From JAICYJ01 sp963737445 (GTDB lineage: Bacteria > Actinomycetota > Thermoleophilia > Gaiellales > JAICJC01), in the NCBI GenBank assembly GCA_963737445.1, contig CAVTSO010000006.1, positions 1-64,000 of the forward strand: a stretch of 64,000 nucleotides of DNA, read 5' to 3'. Below are positions 17,528 to 25,936 of this stretch, in pieces. The position numbers and the translations under genes are program-made. Under the pieces are notes generated by a model, which saw only the letters and a program-made list of their open reading frames with translations, was not told where the DNA came from and did no database searches. The first letter of the stretch is position 1; every line of letters begins with the position of its first letter.

Positions 17528-17701
17528 ATGGAGGTCACACTGCACTTCCACGCAATCGCCATTGACCGGATGCCCTATCAGATCAAGGTGCAGTCGATGG
17601 CGGATGAGGACGAGGATACCTGGACGGTGTTCGTGGGAACCCCCGATGAGGTTGCCGCCTACATGCGTGGACGCTTCGACCTGATGATCGAGCACAGGTA
17701 G
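17528..17701 (+). CDS. Small element-encoded protein
   Basis: A 57-residue acidic protein (begins MEVTLHFHAIAIDRM) just below usual gene-calling length. A near-perfect ribosome site AAAGGAGGTG precedes its ATG, the best in the region. A promoter candidate lies upstream and a terminator follows, so it is probably a self-contained gene. No family recognised. Confidence 0.6.
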   Translation: MEVTLHFHAIAIDRMPYQIKVQSMADEDEDTWTVFVGTPDEVAAYMRGRFDLMIEHR

Positions 17702-17708
17702 TAACGAC

Positions 17709-17745
17709 GAAGGGGTGCCGCCCCGATCTGGGACGACACCCCTTC
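17709..17745. terminator. Bidirectional terminator hairpin
   Basis: GAAGGGGTG (17709-17717) pairs with CACCCCTTC (17737-17745), a 9-base stem with a 19-base loop, between the convergent genes ending at 17701 and 17768. Placement between two 3' ends supports a shared terminator. Confidence 0.6.
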
Positions 17746-17767
17746 ACCCTCCCACTATCTGCGACGA

Positions 17768-17947
17768 CTACTTCGCCGCGACCTCCGCCTTCTTGCGCTC
17801 GCGCCAGGCCTTCTGCTGCGCACGATCCGCCACCTTGCAGATGCGGTAGAGGCCGTCCTTCGCGTTGCGGTCCTTGCCGAACTCGGAGACGGAATGCTCC
17901 TCGTTGCAGACGGGGCAGAACTTCTTCTTCGTTGAGCGACGTGCCAT
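17768..17947 (-). CDS. Small zinc-ribbon-like protein
   Basis: A 59-residue basic protein: KKKFCPVCNEEHSVSEFGKD then NAKDGLYRICKVADRAQQKA. It shares the layout CxxC...F.K...N.DGLY..CK with the C-terminal part of the protein at 20151-20690; here the last cysteine of the second pair is replaced (CKVA instead of CKDC). AGGAGG lies 7 bases before the ATG. This type of ribbon is common in actinophage small proteins. Probably nucleic-acid binding. Confidence 0.65.
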   Translation of the reverse strand: MARRSTKKKFCPVCNEEHSVSEFGKDRNAKDGLYRICKVADRAQQKAWRERKKAEVAAK

Positions 17948-18056
17948 TGTAGGTTCCTCCTGTGCGAGTAGTTTGTAGTACCTACATACGAGAATTGTCG
18001 GACCCCAACCACCGGAGACGTCAACCGCCGTCCGCGTGCAAGGCAATACTTCGAGG

Positions 18057-19043
18057 GTGGCCACCTCACAGAAACCATCTCGACGTCACCACTACATCCC
18101 CCAGTGGCACCTCAGGAACTTCTCGCCTGACGGGAAGATGATCTGGCGCTATTCGAAATCGGTCGACGCCTACCAGCGTATCCCCGTCGAAAACGCAGCG
18201 GTGCAGCGGGACTACTACAGCATCCCAGGCGTTGACGGCGCGCCTGCTGACCACTCCGCAGAACCGATGATCGCCGAAGCGTTCGATGGGCCAGCCGCCG
18301 ACGGTGCGAGGAAGTTGCTGCGTCGGACGAAGTTGACGCCAGAGGAGAGGATGCAGTTCGCGGCGCACCTCGCCTTCCTGTTTGGGCGGGTACCGGCGTC
18401 GCGTCACGGTACACAGGAGGCCTTCGACAAGATCGACCAGATGATGGCGATGACGATGTACGCCGCCCCTGAACAGCAGTTCCTCGCCCACGCGAGGAAG
18501 GCGGGTATCGAGCACACGGACGCGGAGATACGCGAGATGCAGGTGAAGACGCTCGAAGACCTCAAGGCGGGGAATCTGACTGTGAGTCGCGATCATTCGG
18601 CGACGATGCTCGGGGCAGCAGTTGCTGTCGAGGCGGTTACCCCACTGCTGGTAGACATGCACTGGACGATCGTTCAGGCGGAAATTGGGTTCGAGTTCGT
18701 GCTCTCAGACGCGCCGGTCACTCTCTACAGCGCATCCATGGCCGGCAACAAGCACCTGGGAATTGGGTTTGGAACGCCGGACGTTGAGGTGCGCACAGCG
18801 CTCACACCGAACCACGCGATCATGCAGTACCACAGGCGTCCCGAACTGAGGCACGTCCCGGAGTTGATGGCCTCGAAAGAGGGCGTCGAGAACCTTAACC
18901 ACGTGTCCTGGTCGGCGGCACACGACTACGTCTTTGCCCGCACAGAGGATACGCTGCGCCGTGTTGCGACGTACTTCGACTCGGGCAACACGCGCCGCAG
19001 GCCAGGTGGGCAGGTGAAGGTCACGGGCGCGGATTTGGCGTAG
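18057..19043 (+). CDS. DUF4238 family protein
   Basis: A 328-residue protein that opens with RRHHYIPQWHLRNFSPDGKM and IWRYSK, the DUF4238 signature, and has FEFVLSDAPVTLYS near the middle, corresponding to the conserved FxTSDxPV element. Family members are found in many mobile and defence-rich regions; their biochemical role is not established. GTG 18057 is chosen to place HHY near the N-terminus as in relatives; GTG 18036 is an alternative. Nearby genes give no pathway. Confidence 0.72.
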   Translation: MATSQKPSRRHHYIPQWHLRNFSPDGKMIWRYSKSVDAYQRIPVENAAVQRDYYSIPGVDGAPADHSAEPMIAEAFDGPAADGARKLLRRTKLTPEERMQFAAHLAFLFGRVPASRHGTQEAFDKIDQMMAMTMYAAPEQQFLAHARKAGIEHTDAEIREMQVKTLEDLKAGNLTVSRDHSATMLGAAVAVEAVTPLLVDMHWTIVQAEIGFEFVLSDAPVTLYSASMAGNKHLGIGFGTPDVEVRTALTPNHAIMQYHRRPELRHVPELMASKEGVENLNHVSWSAAHDYVFARTEDTLRRVATYFDSGNTRRRPGGQVKVTGADLA

Positions 19044-19058
19044 GAGACGCGGAGGCGT

Positions 19059-19830
19059 ATGCTCGGCGGCATGTTCGAGAAGCGCCGCTATGGCAAACGC
19101 ATGAAGAAGGCGGGCAATCAGGTCGCCATTCGCCTCCTTCGCGCCGAGTCGCACGTCCCCTGGGGCGTGGCTCAGAGTGCGAGTTGTGCCTGGATGATTC
19201 TCAAGGACTGGCCGCTCGACTTCTTCAAGAGCGCCCGCTACGAACACGTGTCGGACGCCGACGCGGCCAATGCCGTTGAGGCAATGACCTGGTGGTACAT
19301 CGCTACTGTTGAACAGATCAGGACGGGCGACGAGCAAGGCGCTGCAACGTCGGCAGATCTACTGATTCCCCTCCGTGACGCAGCGCGGGACGTCGTCTCG
19401 CCAGACGGGATCGCGCTCGACGTGGACGAAATCTCTTATGCCATCACCTCTCTTCTGATCGGGCGTATGCCGGACATGGGCGAGGGTGTCATTCTTCTAG
19501 GACAGGACTACATAATCGCCGGTCATATCAACCTCTTGGTGGAGTATGCCGGGATCCGACCGGCTACTCAACCACCGCCGGACGAGACGGATGAAGATGA
19601 GAATGAAGATGGTGGCGATGCCGAAGGCCTCATGATCCCCGTAGAGTGGTACTACTGGCCCGACGACGCGGACAAGGGGTACAACAGGAGATGCGGGACT
19701 GGCATCAGGCATGCCTCGCGGTGGCCAATCCGCTATCCGATTCGCGACGTGAACGGGTTGTGTTCCTTCAGGAGAACATGCGCACGAACTGCGCGGGGCG
19801 GACGTCATGCTCTCATGGAGTCAGGCGTGA
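19059..19830 (+). CDS. Unknown element protein, two probable G-run deletions
   Basis: From ATG 19059 (GCGGAGG just upstream) the frame gives a mostly helical protein with an acidic linker DETDEDENEDGGDAEG near residue 175. Restoring one G in the GGGG run near 19676 switches to GVQQEMRDWHQACLAVANPL, and one more G near 19798 gives CAGADVMLSWSQA and a stop at 19828. The uncorrected frame runs to 19949 through unlike sequence. No family recognised. Confidence 0.5.
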
Positions 19831-19949
19831 TGAGGATTCCAGGCCAGCAGGCGGTTGAGACGCTTATCGCCTATGCAGAGGTCGGAACCGGAACGACGCT
19901 CTCGGATGCGGAACGAGTTGCCTTCTTGCGTCGCCACTCGAGGCGATAG
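19830..19949 (+). CDS. 39-residue small protein
   Basis: Starts with an ATG that overlaps the corrected stop of the preceding gene (TGATG): MRIPGQQAVETLIAYAEVGT then TLSDAERVAFLRRHSRR. A GGAG sits about 9 bases upstream. It could instead be the true C-terminus of the preceding gene if the indels there are real. No homology recognised. Confidence 0.35.
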   Translation: MRIPGQQAVETLIAYAEVGTGTTLSDAERVAFLRRHSRR

Positions 19950-20150
19950 GGCACCAGTCACCTCCCCGCGTCATAGAGTGTTCGCGCGGAGGCGCAGAAC
20001 CAGGACGCGAGGCAAGAGTCAGGCGATCCTCCAGTTGTAGATACCCACGTGACGACTCCCACCCCGCGAACCTGCTGTGTGACCAGTTGCAGACGGGATG
20101 CACACGTTGACAGGAACATGATAATCGCTCTGACGTCAAACGACACCGCG

Positions 20151-20690
20151 CTACCGAGGCGTGAGGTCGAAATCCATGCCAGACAGAATCTGCTGCTCAT
20201 ACTTCCTCTCAAGCATCTCCTGGCGTTGGCGTTGCGACCGTTGCCTCATGTAGTCGTTGTAGCAGTCCTTGCAGTAGGAGTAGAGGCCATCGCGATTCGC
20301 GGCACACTTCGTGAACCGATACATAGGCGCTCTCTCAAGGCACCTCGCGCACTGCTTCATCCCGTCGTCTTCAACTCGATGGGGCGAGTGGGCCCGTTGC
20401 GTGTTTTCGGGCACGTCGCCAGGTGGAACTGTTCGCGTGCTGGTGCAGTTCTGAATCCCCGCGTCGCAGTTCGACCAGGCCAGCTCCTCAAGCGCCGCTT
20501 CTCTCGCTTTCTGCTCCCAATACTCATCATCGTCGGGATCGAGGATGCGCTCCTGAGGTCGCATGGGATCGGTAGACGGGGGAGGAGACGCAGCGCGACT
20601 CAAGGACATTCGCGCAACCATTTCTGGGGACGCTTTGCGCGCAAGCAGGTCTCTTGTGACGCGGGTGATCTCGTCGTCCACGTCACGCAT
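20151..20690 (-). CDS. Zinc-ribbon protein with long N-terminal extension
   Basis: A 179-residue protein. Residues 1-108 are charged and low in recognisable structure. Residues 110-150 hold MKQCARCLERAPMYRFTKCA then NRDGLYSYCKDCYND, a four-cysteine ribbon like that of the 59-residue protein at 17768. The ATG overlaps the stop of the upstream membrane protein by 8 bases, so they share a transcript. An internal ATG at 20360 would produce just the ribbon. Probably nucleic-acid binding; function unknown. Confidence 0.6.
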   Translation of the reverse strand: MRDVDDEITRVTRDLLARKASPEMVARMSLSRAASPPPSTDPMRPQERILDPDDDEYWEQKAREAALEELAWSNCDAGIQNCTSTRTVPPGDVPENTQRAHSPHRVEDDGMKQCARCLERAPMYRFTKCAANRDGLYSYCKDCYNDYMRQRSQRQRQEMLERKYEQQILSGMDFDLTPR

Positions 20691-21004
20691 GATACGCGGC
20701 GGGCGCGTCTGACGACGATGACGTTAGCGGGTGATCTCCACGGTGGAAATCTTCATTCGTCTTGAAGTATGCGAAGAAGCGACGGGAACCGACTAAGATC
20801 GCAACGCCGAGGACGGTGATCAGCACCCCAAGCAGAAAGTGGGGGTGAGATGGTGGGCCGAAGTCGCACGCATACCCTCGCTGCGGCGTCGATTGGGGAC
20901 AGTGGGTAGGCGTCAGCAGGAGTGCGTATACAGCCGAGAAGGATGATCGCGACGCCGCAGAGGGTGCCGATTCGTCGGATCCACGTTGTACGTGGGTCGA
21001 GCAC
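20683..21004 (-). CDS. Two-helix membrane protein, probably frameshifted
   Basis: From a GTG at 21004 the frame gives RRIGTLCGVAIILLG; a one-base shift near 20936 continues as AVYALLLTPTHCPQ, then HPHFLLGVLITVLGVAIL and VGSRRFFAYFKTNED to the stop. Joined, this is a small protein with two membrane helices, each half lacking sense alone. AGGAGG ends only 3 bases before the GTG, so the exact start is doubtful. No family recognised. Confidence 0.4.
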
Positions 21005-21011
21005 CTTCCTC

Positions 21012-21492
21012 CTATGTGCCGACGTGGGCACGATGTGGCGAGTCGAGGAGTTGCAGGCCAACAGGTTGCTCCCACACCGTCGCGGAACACTGCCCCCGCG
21101 CCCCGTAGTCGAAGACAATCTCGTAGAACATCTTCGCTGTGATGTTGAAGGCAGGACGTGGCGCGCAGCCGGGACGTTCCATTCGAGGGACGAAGAAGAC
21201 CCAGTGTCCGGTCGGCACGGGCGCGTCGCCGAACTTGCCATTGCTGCCATTTCGATGCCGTGAGCGATTTCTGGTGGTCAATCCGGCCCTTCACGGCGGT
21301 GCCTGAGTGTGGGTTCGACACCTTCTTCGGGATGGGCGACGCTTTGCATGCTCGATCCTTTGAGCACTTGACGTAGACGACGCGGCCTGCACCCACCCGC
21401 TGTGTCGAACTAGCACGGCTGCCTGGCTTGGGCCACGCTGTGGCAACCGACGCGAGGACGGAGGCGACGCAGACAAGGTGAACAAGGCGCAT
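21012..21492 (-). CDS. Small exported protein, probably frameshifted
   Basis: ATG 21492 begins a signal peptide, MRLVHLVCVASVLASVATAW. A basic segment RVVYVKCSKDRACKASPIPK follows. A shift near 21245 is needed to continue as NGSNGKFGDAPVPTGHWVFF and FNITAKMFYEIVFDYGARGQ to the stop at 21012. Four cysteines and the signal suggest an extracytoplasmic disulphide protein. The next gene begins within 10 bases, indicating an operon with the membrane protein. Confidence 0.45.
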
Positions 21493-21532
21493 ATCTGTTA
21501 GACGAGTCGCGCAGGGGAGAAGTTCCGGCCGC

Positions 21533-21600
21533 TTAGATCTCCCGTCCACCAATCGCGGCGTTCGGGACCGCCCTGCGGAACTTTCTTCGTTCCTCGATCG
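21533..21600 (-). pseudogene. Duplicated 3' end of the coiled-coil gene
   Basis: The minus strand reads RRKFRRAVPNAAIGGREI then stop. The neighbouring coiled-coil gene ends PPNAVIGGREI then stop at 21944. The two 3' ends are also alike at DNA level around TAGATCTC. The upstream part of this copy overlaps a lipoprotein gene on the other strand, so only a tail seems to remain. Confidence 0.45.
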
Positions 21601-21610
21601 TCCTAGTAGC

Positions 21611-21889
21611 ATGAGGATCTGGATCATCGGAACCATCTTCCTGTTGACTGCTACGGGCTGCATTGGTTCCTCTTCGGCGCATCAACAGCGGATTACGCGA
21701 GCGGAACTCGTTCGGCAGGTGACCGCCGTCAAAGGCGCGAAGACGCTGTGCAGTCGCCATTCGATGGACGCTTCGCGGTGGACATGCTTGGTGGGAGACG
21801 GGATGGATCCTGAATGCTTCGTGATCCACGTCGATACCGGCGGTCATTGGCGCGAGGTGCAGCAACCGCCCGTTTGTCGATACCCGTAG
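21611..21889 (+). CDS. Small lipoprotein
   Basis: A 92-residue protein with a compact lipoprotein signal, MRIWIIGTIFLLTATGCIGS, the lipobox cysteine at 17. The mature part carries a helix TRAELVRQVTAVKGAKTLCS and four cysteines (CSRH, WTCLVG, PECFVI, PVCRY), which suggests a small disulphide-bonded periplasmic domain. No clear ribosome site. It lies isolated on the plus strand among minus-strand genes. Surface-exclusion or immunity-type lipoproteins are common in mobile elements, but nothing here proves that. Confidence 0.55.
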   Translation: MRIWIIGTIFLLTATGCIGSSSAHQQRITRAELVRQVTAVKGAKTLCSRHSMDASRWTCLVGDGMDPECFVIHVDTGGHWREVQQPPVCRYP

Positions 21890-21943
21890 CTGTCCGCGTC
21901 CATGGGAATCTGGACACCGACGAATCGTCCCCATGCGGACATC

Positions 21944-22716
21944 CTAGATCTCGCGGCCACCGATCACCGCATTGGGAGGCAACGTCCCACCTGGAGGGCG
22001 CATGGGACGCGGACGCTCCTCTGCCCCCATGGCGATCCTCTGCTCCCGTTCCCGCTCAACTGCGCGACTGCCTGCTCGTGTGTGAGGACTGGAACCGGCG
22101 ACGGCCTGCCTCCATACCGCTCGTAGCGCGGTTCCACAGACGCCTCCTCGATCAACCCCTCAAGGACCACATTCGTCGGGTAGGGGTCGCCTGCCGGCGA
22201 GCGCAGCGACGTGAGGCCGTGAGGTGCCTTCCAGGACTTCATGTCCGGGAATGTCGAAACCCACCGCAGCATCGCATTTGCCTCTCGCACAGCAGCGTTC
22301 GCCGTCACTGCCTGCGCGAGCGCCTCAAGGTAGGTCTCTCGCGCTGCCGAGGACGCGGATTCCGCCGCTTCCTTCCAGTCCTCGCGACGCTCCTCCACCA
22401 ACGCCACCACTTCGTCGTTCACCTGGCGGATCGCCTCCTGAATCGCCGCGAACTTGTGCTCCCATTCCACCTTCTCTTTGTCCACCTTGTCCTGCCGCTT
22501 TGTGCCCGGATCCGCCTTTCCATCCCGGATCGCCTGTGCCTGATCCAGCAGATCAAGGCGTTCTGCCGCAGCGCGATCCTCAACCCGTGCATCTATCGCG
22601 ATGCCCGCCCGTTTCCGTTCCTCCTCTAGGCGTTCCAGTTCCTCACGGAGGGCATCCAGATCCGGAAAGGGAGAGTGGGGCGGTAGTGCGAGTCGAATAG
22701 GTCGGTCACCGATCAT
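21944..22716 (-). CDS. Coiled-coil protein of the element operon
   Basis: Starts ATG 22716, overlapping the stop of the upstream gene (ATGA). Residues about 20-130 form a long charged helix (DALREELERLEEERKRAGIA ... KVEWEHKFAAIQEAIRQVND). The frame as read ends at 21964, but a one-base shift near 22060 gives VEREREQRIAMGAEERPRPM and the ending PPNAVIGGREI at 21944, matching the duplicated tail at 21533. I take the latter as the true C-terminus. Scaffold-like or DNA-associated role possible; no family recognised. Confidence 0.55.
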
Positions 22717-23189
22717 GTTGTTTCTCCTTGTTTTGGTGGTACTTGAGGGTCACAAAGAATCTCATAGGTCGCTACTCGGCTCTCAGGTCCCCTCTTTCTC
22801 CGGAGGCACACCCCATGGGTGCAGCGTTTGCAGAGGCGACAACCCACCTGGATGGGAACCGCCATGTCTACAACGACGGCCACTTGCGCGTGACGCACAT
22901 CCGACTGCTTGATTACCTGGTAGATCGCCACGCCTTTCACACAAGTGGTGTCTACACGCCACGTGCGGCACACATGCCACCTGAGATGGATTGATGAATC
23001 ATCGCATATCGCCTGGTAGCGCTTTATGAATGCGGGCCAGAACGGGCAGATAGATTGGCAAATCCGCGCTATCCGTTTTTTGGCATACCTTCTCCTCGCC
23101 CTGAGGCACAAGATGTCGTGCACGCACATCCGCGATGCATCCACGCCTTCGAGCGTGACCCACGTGATCCGTGTGCTCGTGGATCGCAC
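22713..23189 (-). CDS. Cysteine-rich basic protein of the element operon
   Basis: A 158-residue frame from a GTG at 23189, 13 bases after the upstream stop, ending in a 4-base overlap with the coiled-coil gene. It is rich in Cys, His and basic residues (MCVHDILCLRARRRYAKKRI, HLRWHVCRTWRVDTTCVKGV, CRLCKRCTHGVCLRRKRGPE), which could make one or more zinc sites. Operon spacing is the main support. A shorter plus-strand frame at 22728-22994 overlaps and is less favoured. Confidence 0.45.
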   Translation of the reverse strand: MRSTSTRITWVTLEGVDASRMCVHDILCLRARRRYAKKRIARICQSICPFWPAFIKRYQAICDDSSIHLRWHVCRTWRVDTTCVKGVAIYQVIKQSDVRHAQVAVVVDMAVPIQVGCRLCKRCTHGVCLRRKRGPESRVATYEILCDPQVPPKQGETT

Positions 23190-23202
23190 GTCGATTCCAT
23201 GT

Positions 23203-23394
23203 CTACGTACCCGCGACGGTGCGCACGCGGAGATCGAGGTTCACGAGTTTCCGCTTTCTTGTGGTGTTTGGGCAGTCGTCCGAAGACACGAGCGCCATCT
23301 GCTTCTCGAGGTCGCGTGACTGCTTTGCCTTCGCGGCGAGATACGCCGTGAAAGGGTTGTACTTCTCAGACGATTGGTCGTTTGTATCGCTCAC
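23203..23394 (-). CDS. Small hydrophilic protein
   Basis: A 63-residue charged protein starting at a GTG with AAGGAG 5 bases upstream: SDTNDQSSEKYNPFTAYLAA then KAKQSRDLEKQMALVSSDD. It lies in the minus-strand operon between the primase gene and the Cys-rich gene. Its 5' end overlaps the tiny basic frame at 23366-23476. No family recognised. Confidence 0.5.
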   Translation of the reverse strand: MSDTNDQSSEKYNPFTAYLAAKAKQSRDLEKQMALVSSDDCPNTTRKRKLVNLDLRVRTVAGT

Positions 23395-23476
23395 GTCGCT
23401 CCTTCATGATCCGTCGTTGTTTGAGATGCCACTCGAATCGCCGTAGAGCATCTTTCTTCTTCCGCCGCTTCTTCAC
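23366..23476 (-). CDS. 36-residue highly basic peptide
   Basis: A GTG at 23476 with GGTAGGAG just upstream opens KKRRKKKDALRRFEWHLKQR then RIMKERRERYKRPIV and stop. About half the residues are Lys or Arg. It overlaps the next gene by 29 bases in another frame, a coupling seen in compact phage operons. Too short for similarity; supported by ribosome site and position. Confidence 0.35.
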   Translation of the reverse strand: MKKRRKKKDALRRFEWHLKQRRIMKERRERYKRPIV

Positions 23477-23556
23477 ACTCCTACCGATGCTGCTCAACTC
23501 GTCTCATCCCCGCTCCTCAGTTCCTCACCCTCACCAGTAACGGTGTCGATGACGAT

Positions 23557-23641
23557 GTGTTCGATTCGCTGTGCTCTATACAGCGAATCGAACACTCGAC
23601 TGTTCGCCATGTGTTCGCAGCGATCAGACGTAGCGAACACA
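23557..23641. repeat. Tandem inverted repeats with TGTTCG units next to the primase gene
   Basis: A perfect 16-base stem (23557-23572 with 23580-23595, 7-base loop) built on GTGTTCGATTCGCTGT is followed by a second stem TGTGTTCGC (23610-23618) with GCGAACACA (23633-23641). A further TGTTCGCC lies between at 23601. The second hairpin ends one base before the primase stop codon. It may be a replication origin with iteron-like units, an operator, or paired terminators. Confidence 0.55.
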
Positions 23642-23642
23642 T

Positions 23643-25445
23643 CTAAGAATCCGCCTTCACTGCGCGGAATGTGTGTGCTCGCGCCGTCTCGTCTCGCGTC
23701 GATCTGTTCGCCGCGACGAGGTCGTTGAGCGCATTCCGCGCATTCACCAGGGTTACGCCCCTCAAGATGGCCATCTGCTGCGCCGTGCAGTCGGGGTGTT
23801 CGAGCAGCAGCGAATAGGTGAGGTCTGCGGCGGATTCAGGTACGGGTTTTTGCCTAGATCGAGCGCCAGCGTCAGTGCCGTATCGCGCACCGTGAAGGCG
23901 TCGTCCGTGAACTGGTACTGAAGGATCGCCGCCGTGCCGCCTCAGTAGCGACGTCCACATCGCGTTCCTCGATCCTCATCGCTAGGGTGTTCGGGGTGTT
24001 GTTTGGGTCCTCGTCAACGTGACCTGGCAGTCGAGATCCCCTCCGAACCTCGAGGTGCCGCGTCCTGCGTGGATGTCCATGCCAGATGCCTTCGCCGTGT
24101 GGTGGACGATGACGACCGCCGCCCCCGTTTCAAGCGCGATCCTCTCTGCCTGCTCCATGACCGCCTTCATCTCAGTCGCGGAGTTCTCCTCAGCGTCGCC
24201 CGTCATCCGCTGAAACGGGTCAAGGATCACGACCTGGATCTGATGCTGCCGCACGTGCTCGATCAGCACGTCCGTGTATTCACCGATCAATGTGAAGGGT
24301 TTGCGGAAGCGGATTCGCATAGGTGCCTGAACGTCCCCTGGCAACCCGTTTGCCACTTTGCGCCGGCGACGCGCGAACAGGATCCGATTGCCCTCCATCT
24401 CGACAAGGAGGCACCTTGTAGGGCGCGTGGGGCACAGGTCGCCTCGTTCAAACGGGGGTTCCCCTGTCTCAAACGCGCGGATCAGGTGCAGGACGATGTA
24501 GGTCTTCATCGTCTTTGAAGGTGCCACAATCCCGATCTTGTCCCCAGGCGCGATGAACCCTGGGATCACCCAATCGATCTCCTCGTCCGCCGCTGCGTCG
24601 AACTCCTCTGCCGTCTCTGAGTAGTCGTCCGTGTACTCCTCAGCAGCTGCAAACCGCGCCGAAACCCCTTCGTTGCCCTGTTCTCGATAGAGGTCGTTGA
24701 CGTCCTTGTGCCCTTGTCCGTGCCCGTCGAAGGGGTCCTCGATGTATGTGGGGTCGGGATGAACGACGAGGACACCCAGGCCCGCCGCCCTGGCAAAAGT
24801 GCCATGCGCAACCGCCCACGCGTCACCTGGCATGTCTGCATCGCGCACGAGGTAGACAGTGCCTACGCCACGCTCACGAAGAGCGGCGAAGTGGCGCGCT
24901 GTGAGGTGACGTGCCTTTTCCCCAGATGTGGCGGCGTAGGCGTCGTACCCACATGCTCGCAACGTAAGGGTATCTGTCTCACCTGCCGTGATGTAGATGG
25001 TTTCTGGGAGTGTTTCTGCTGGTGGTGGCCACAGAGGGAAGGCGTGCGCCTTGCCGTTTTTCCACTTGTACTTCTGCTCGCCCCCATTCCGATACTTGAA
25101 GGTGCGGGTATTGAAGGGGAAGCAGACGCCGTACTTCTCGTGCCACTGACACCATTCCTCGACTATCTCAAGGGGCAACCCGCGATCCGCAGCGTACGCC
25201 TCAAGTGTGAGGGTGGGGTGATCCTCCTCAGCCACCGCCTCTGGCGCTGCGCCGTTGCTCGACACGAAGTGTACGAAGTTTCCTGCGCTGTCCGTGATCG
25301 CGGATTTGACCCGTGTGCAGTGGACCCATGCGCCTGATCGGAACCCCCAACAGCGAATACCTTCCCCAGAGGGCATGTCCTTGTGCCCTTGACAGATTGG
25401 ACAGGGGTGATCTGCCGTGAACCGTTGTTCTGGAGCGACGGTCAT
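23643..25445 (-). CDS. Phage/plasmid-type primase-helicase (frameshifted three times)
   Basis: Begins ATG 25445, overlapping the repressor stop (ATGA). N-terminal zinc site CPICQGHKDMPSGEGIRCWG ... WVHC; Toprim-like AGETDTLTL and LVRDADMPGDAWA; RepA/KaiC-type ATPase with Walker A GIVAPSKTMKT and Walker B VVILDPF, then VVIVHHTAKASG. After TRTQ three small shifts are needed to read NNTPNTLAMRIEERDVDVAT, ILQYQFTDDAFTVRDTALTL and a final winged-helix-like SLLLEHPDCTAQQMAILRGV to 23643. It probably replicates the excised element. Confidence 0.7.
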
Positions 25446-25687
25446 GCCGCGTCGTCGTCCAAGCGGACATGGGTCAGCAGGTCGGCGCCACCTTGGAAGT
25501 CGTTTGGGTTGCAGTCGAGCACCCGTGCCAGGCGCACGATGAACACCCACTGCGGGTTGTTGTGCCCAAGTTCCCATCTGCACACAACGTCCCCTGACGT
25601 GCCGACCATCACCCCGAGGTCGATCTGTGAGAGTCGAGCGGCGCGCCTTCGCCGTCGAAGTTCCGCTCCTGAGAAAATCTCGTCCAT
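25442..25687 (-). CDS. Xre-family repressor
   Basis: An 81-residue DNA-binding protein with one Cro/C1-type helix-turn-helix: LRRRRRAARLSQIDLGVMVG then TSGDVVCRWELGHNNPQWVF. ATG 25687 is chosen because the domain begins there. It is the first gene of the minus-strand operon and sits opposite the integrase, the usual place for the element's maintenance repressor. Its stop overlaps the primase start. Confidence 0.85.
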   Translation of the reverse strand: MDEIFSGAELRRRRRAARLSQIDLGVMVGTSGDVVCRWELGHNNPQWVFIVRLARVLDCNPNDFQGGADLLTHVRLDDDAA

Positions 25688-25770
25688 GCGCCATCCCGTC
25701 TGCCTAGATGGCACCTCTGGACGATCTCGCGACTGAACGCGCTCCCTTGAGATGCAATGTCGTCCCGATG

Positions 25771-25799
25771 ATTGTATCGGATCGCGTCACGTCTGACAA
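25771..25799 (-). promoter_or_regulatory. Promoter of the repressor-primase operon
   Basis: On the minus strand TTGTCA (25799-25794), exactly 17 bases, then TACAAT (25776-25771): close to the sigma-70 consensus and stronger than host promoters seen here. Transcription would start about 80 bases before the repressor ATG. Confidence 0.65.
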
Positions 25800-25936
25800 C
25801 GCCGCCACAAAGGTCATATCAAGGAAGCTGGTAGAAACACATGTTTACCGACTGCGCTTGACACATATTGCGGTCGATTCCTGCCGCCAGGATCCCGTAA
25901 AATGTACGTACAACATCAACGCAGACAGGAGCAGAC

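Noticed and set aside
22728..22994. Plus-strand 88-residue frame opposite the Cys-rich element gene
   Set aside because: It lacks a ribosome site and operon context, whereas the minus-strand frame has 4-base overlap with its neighbour.
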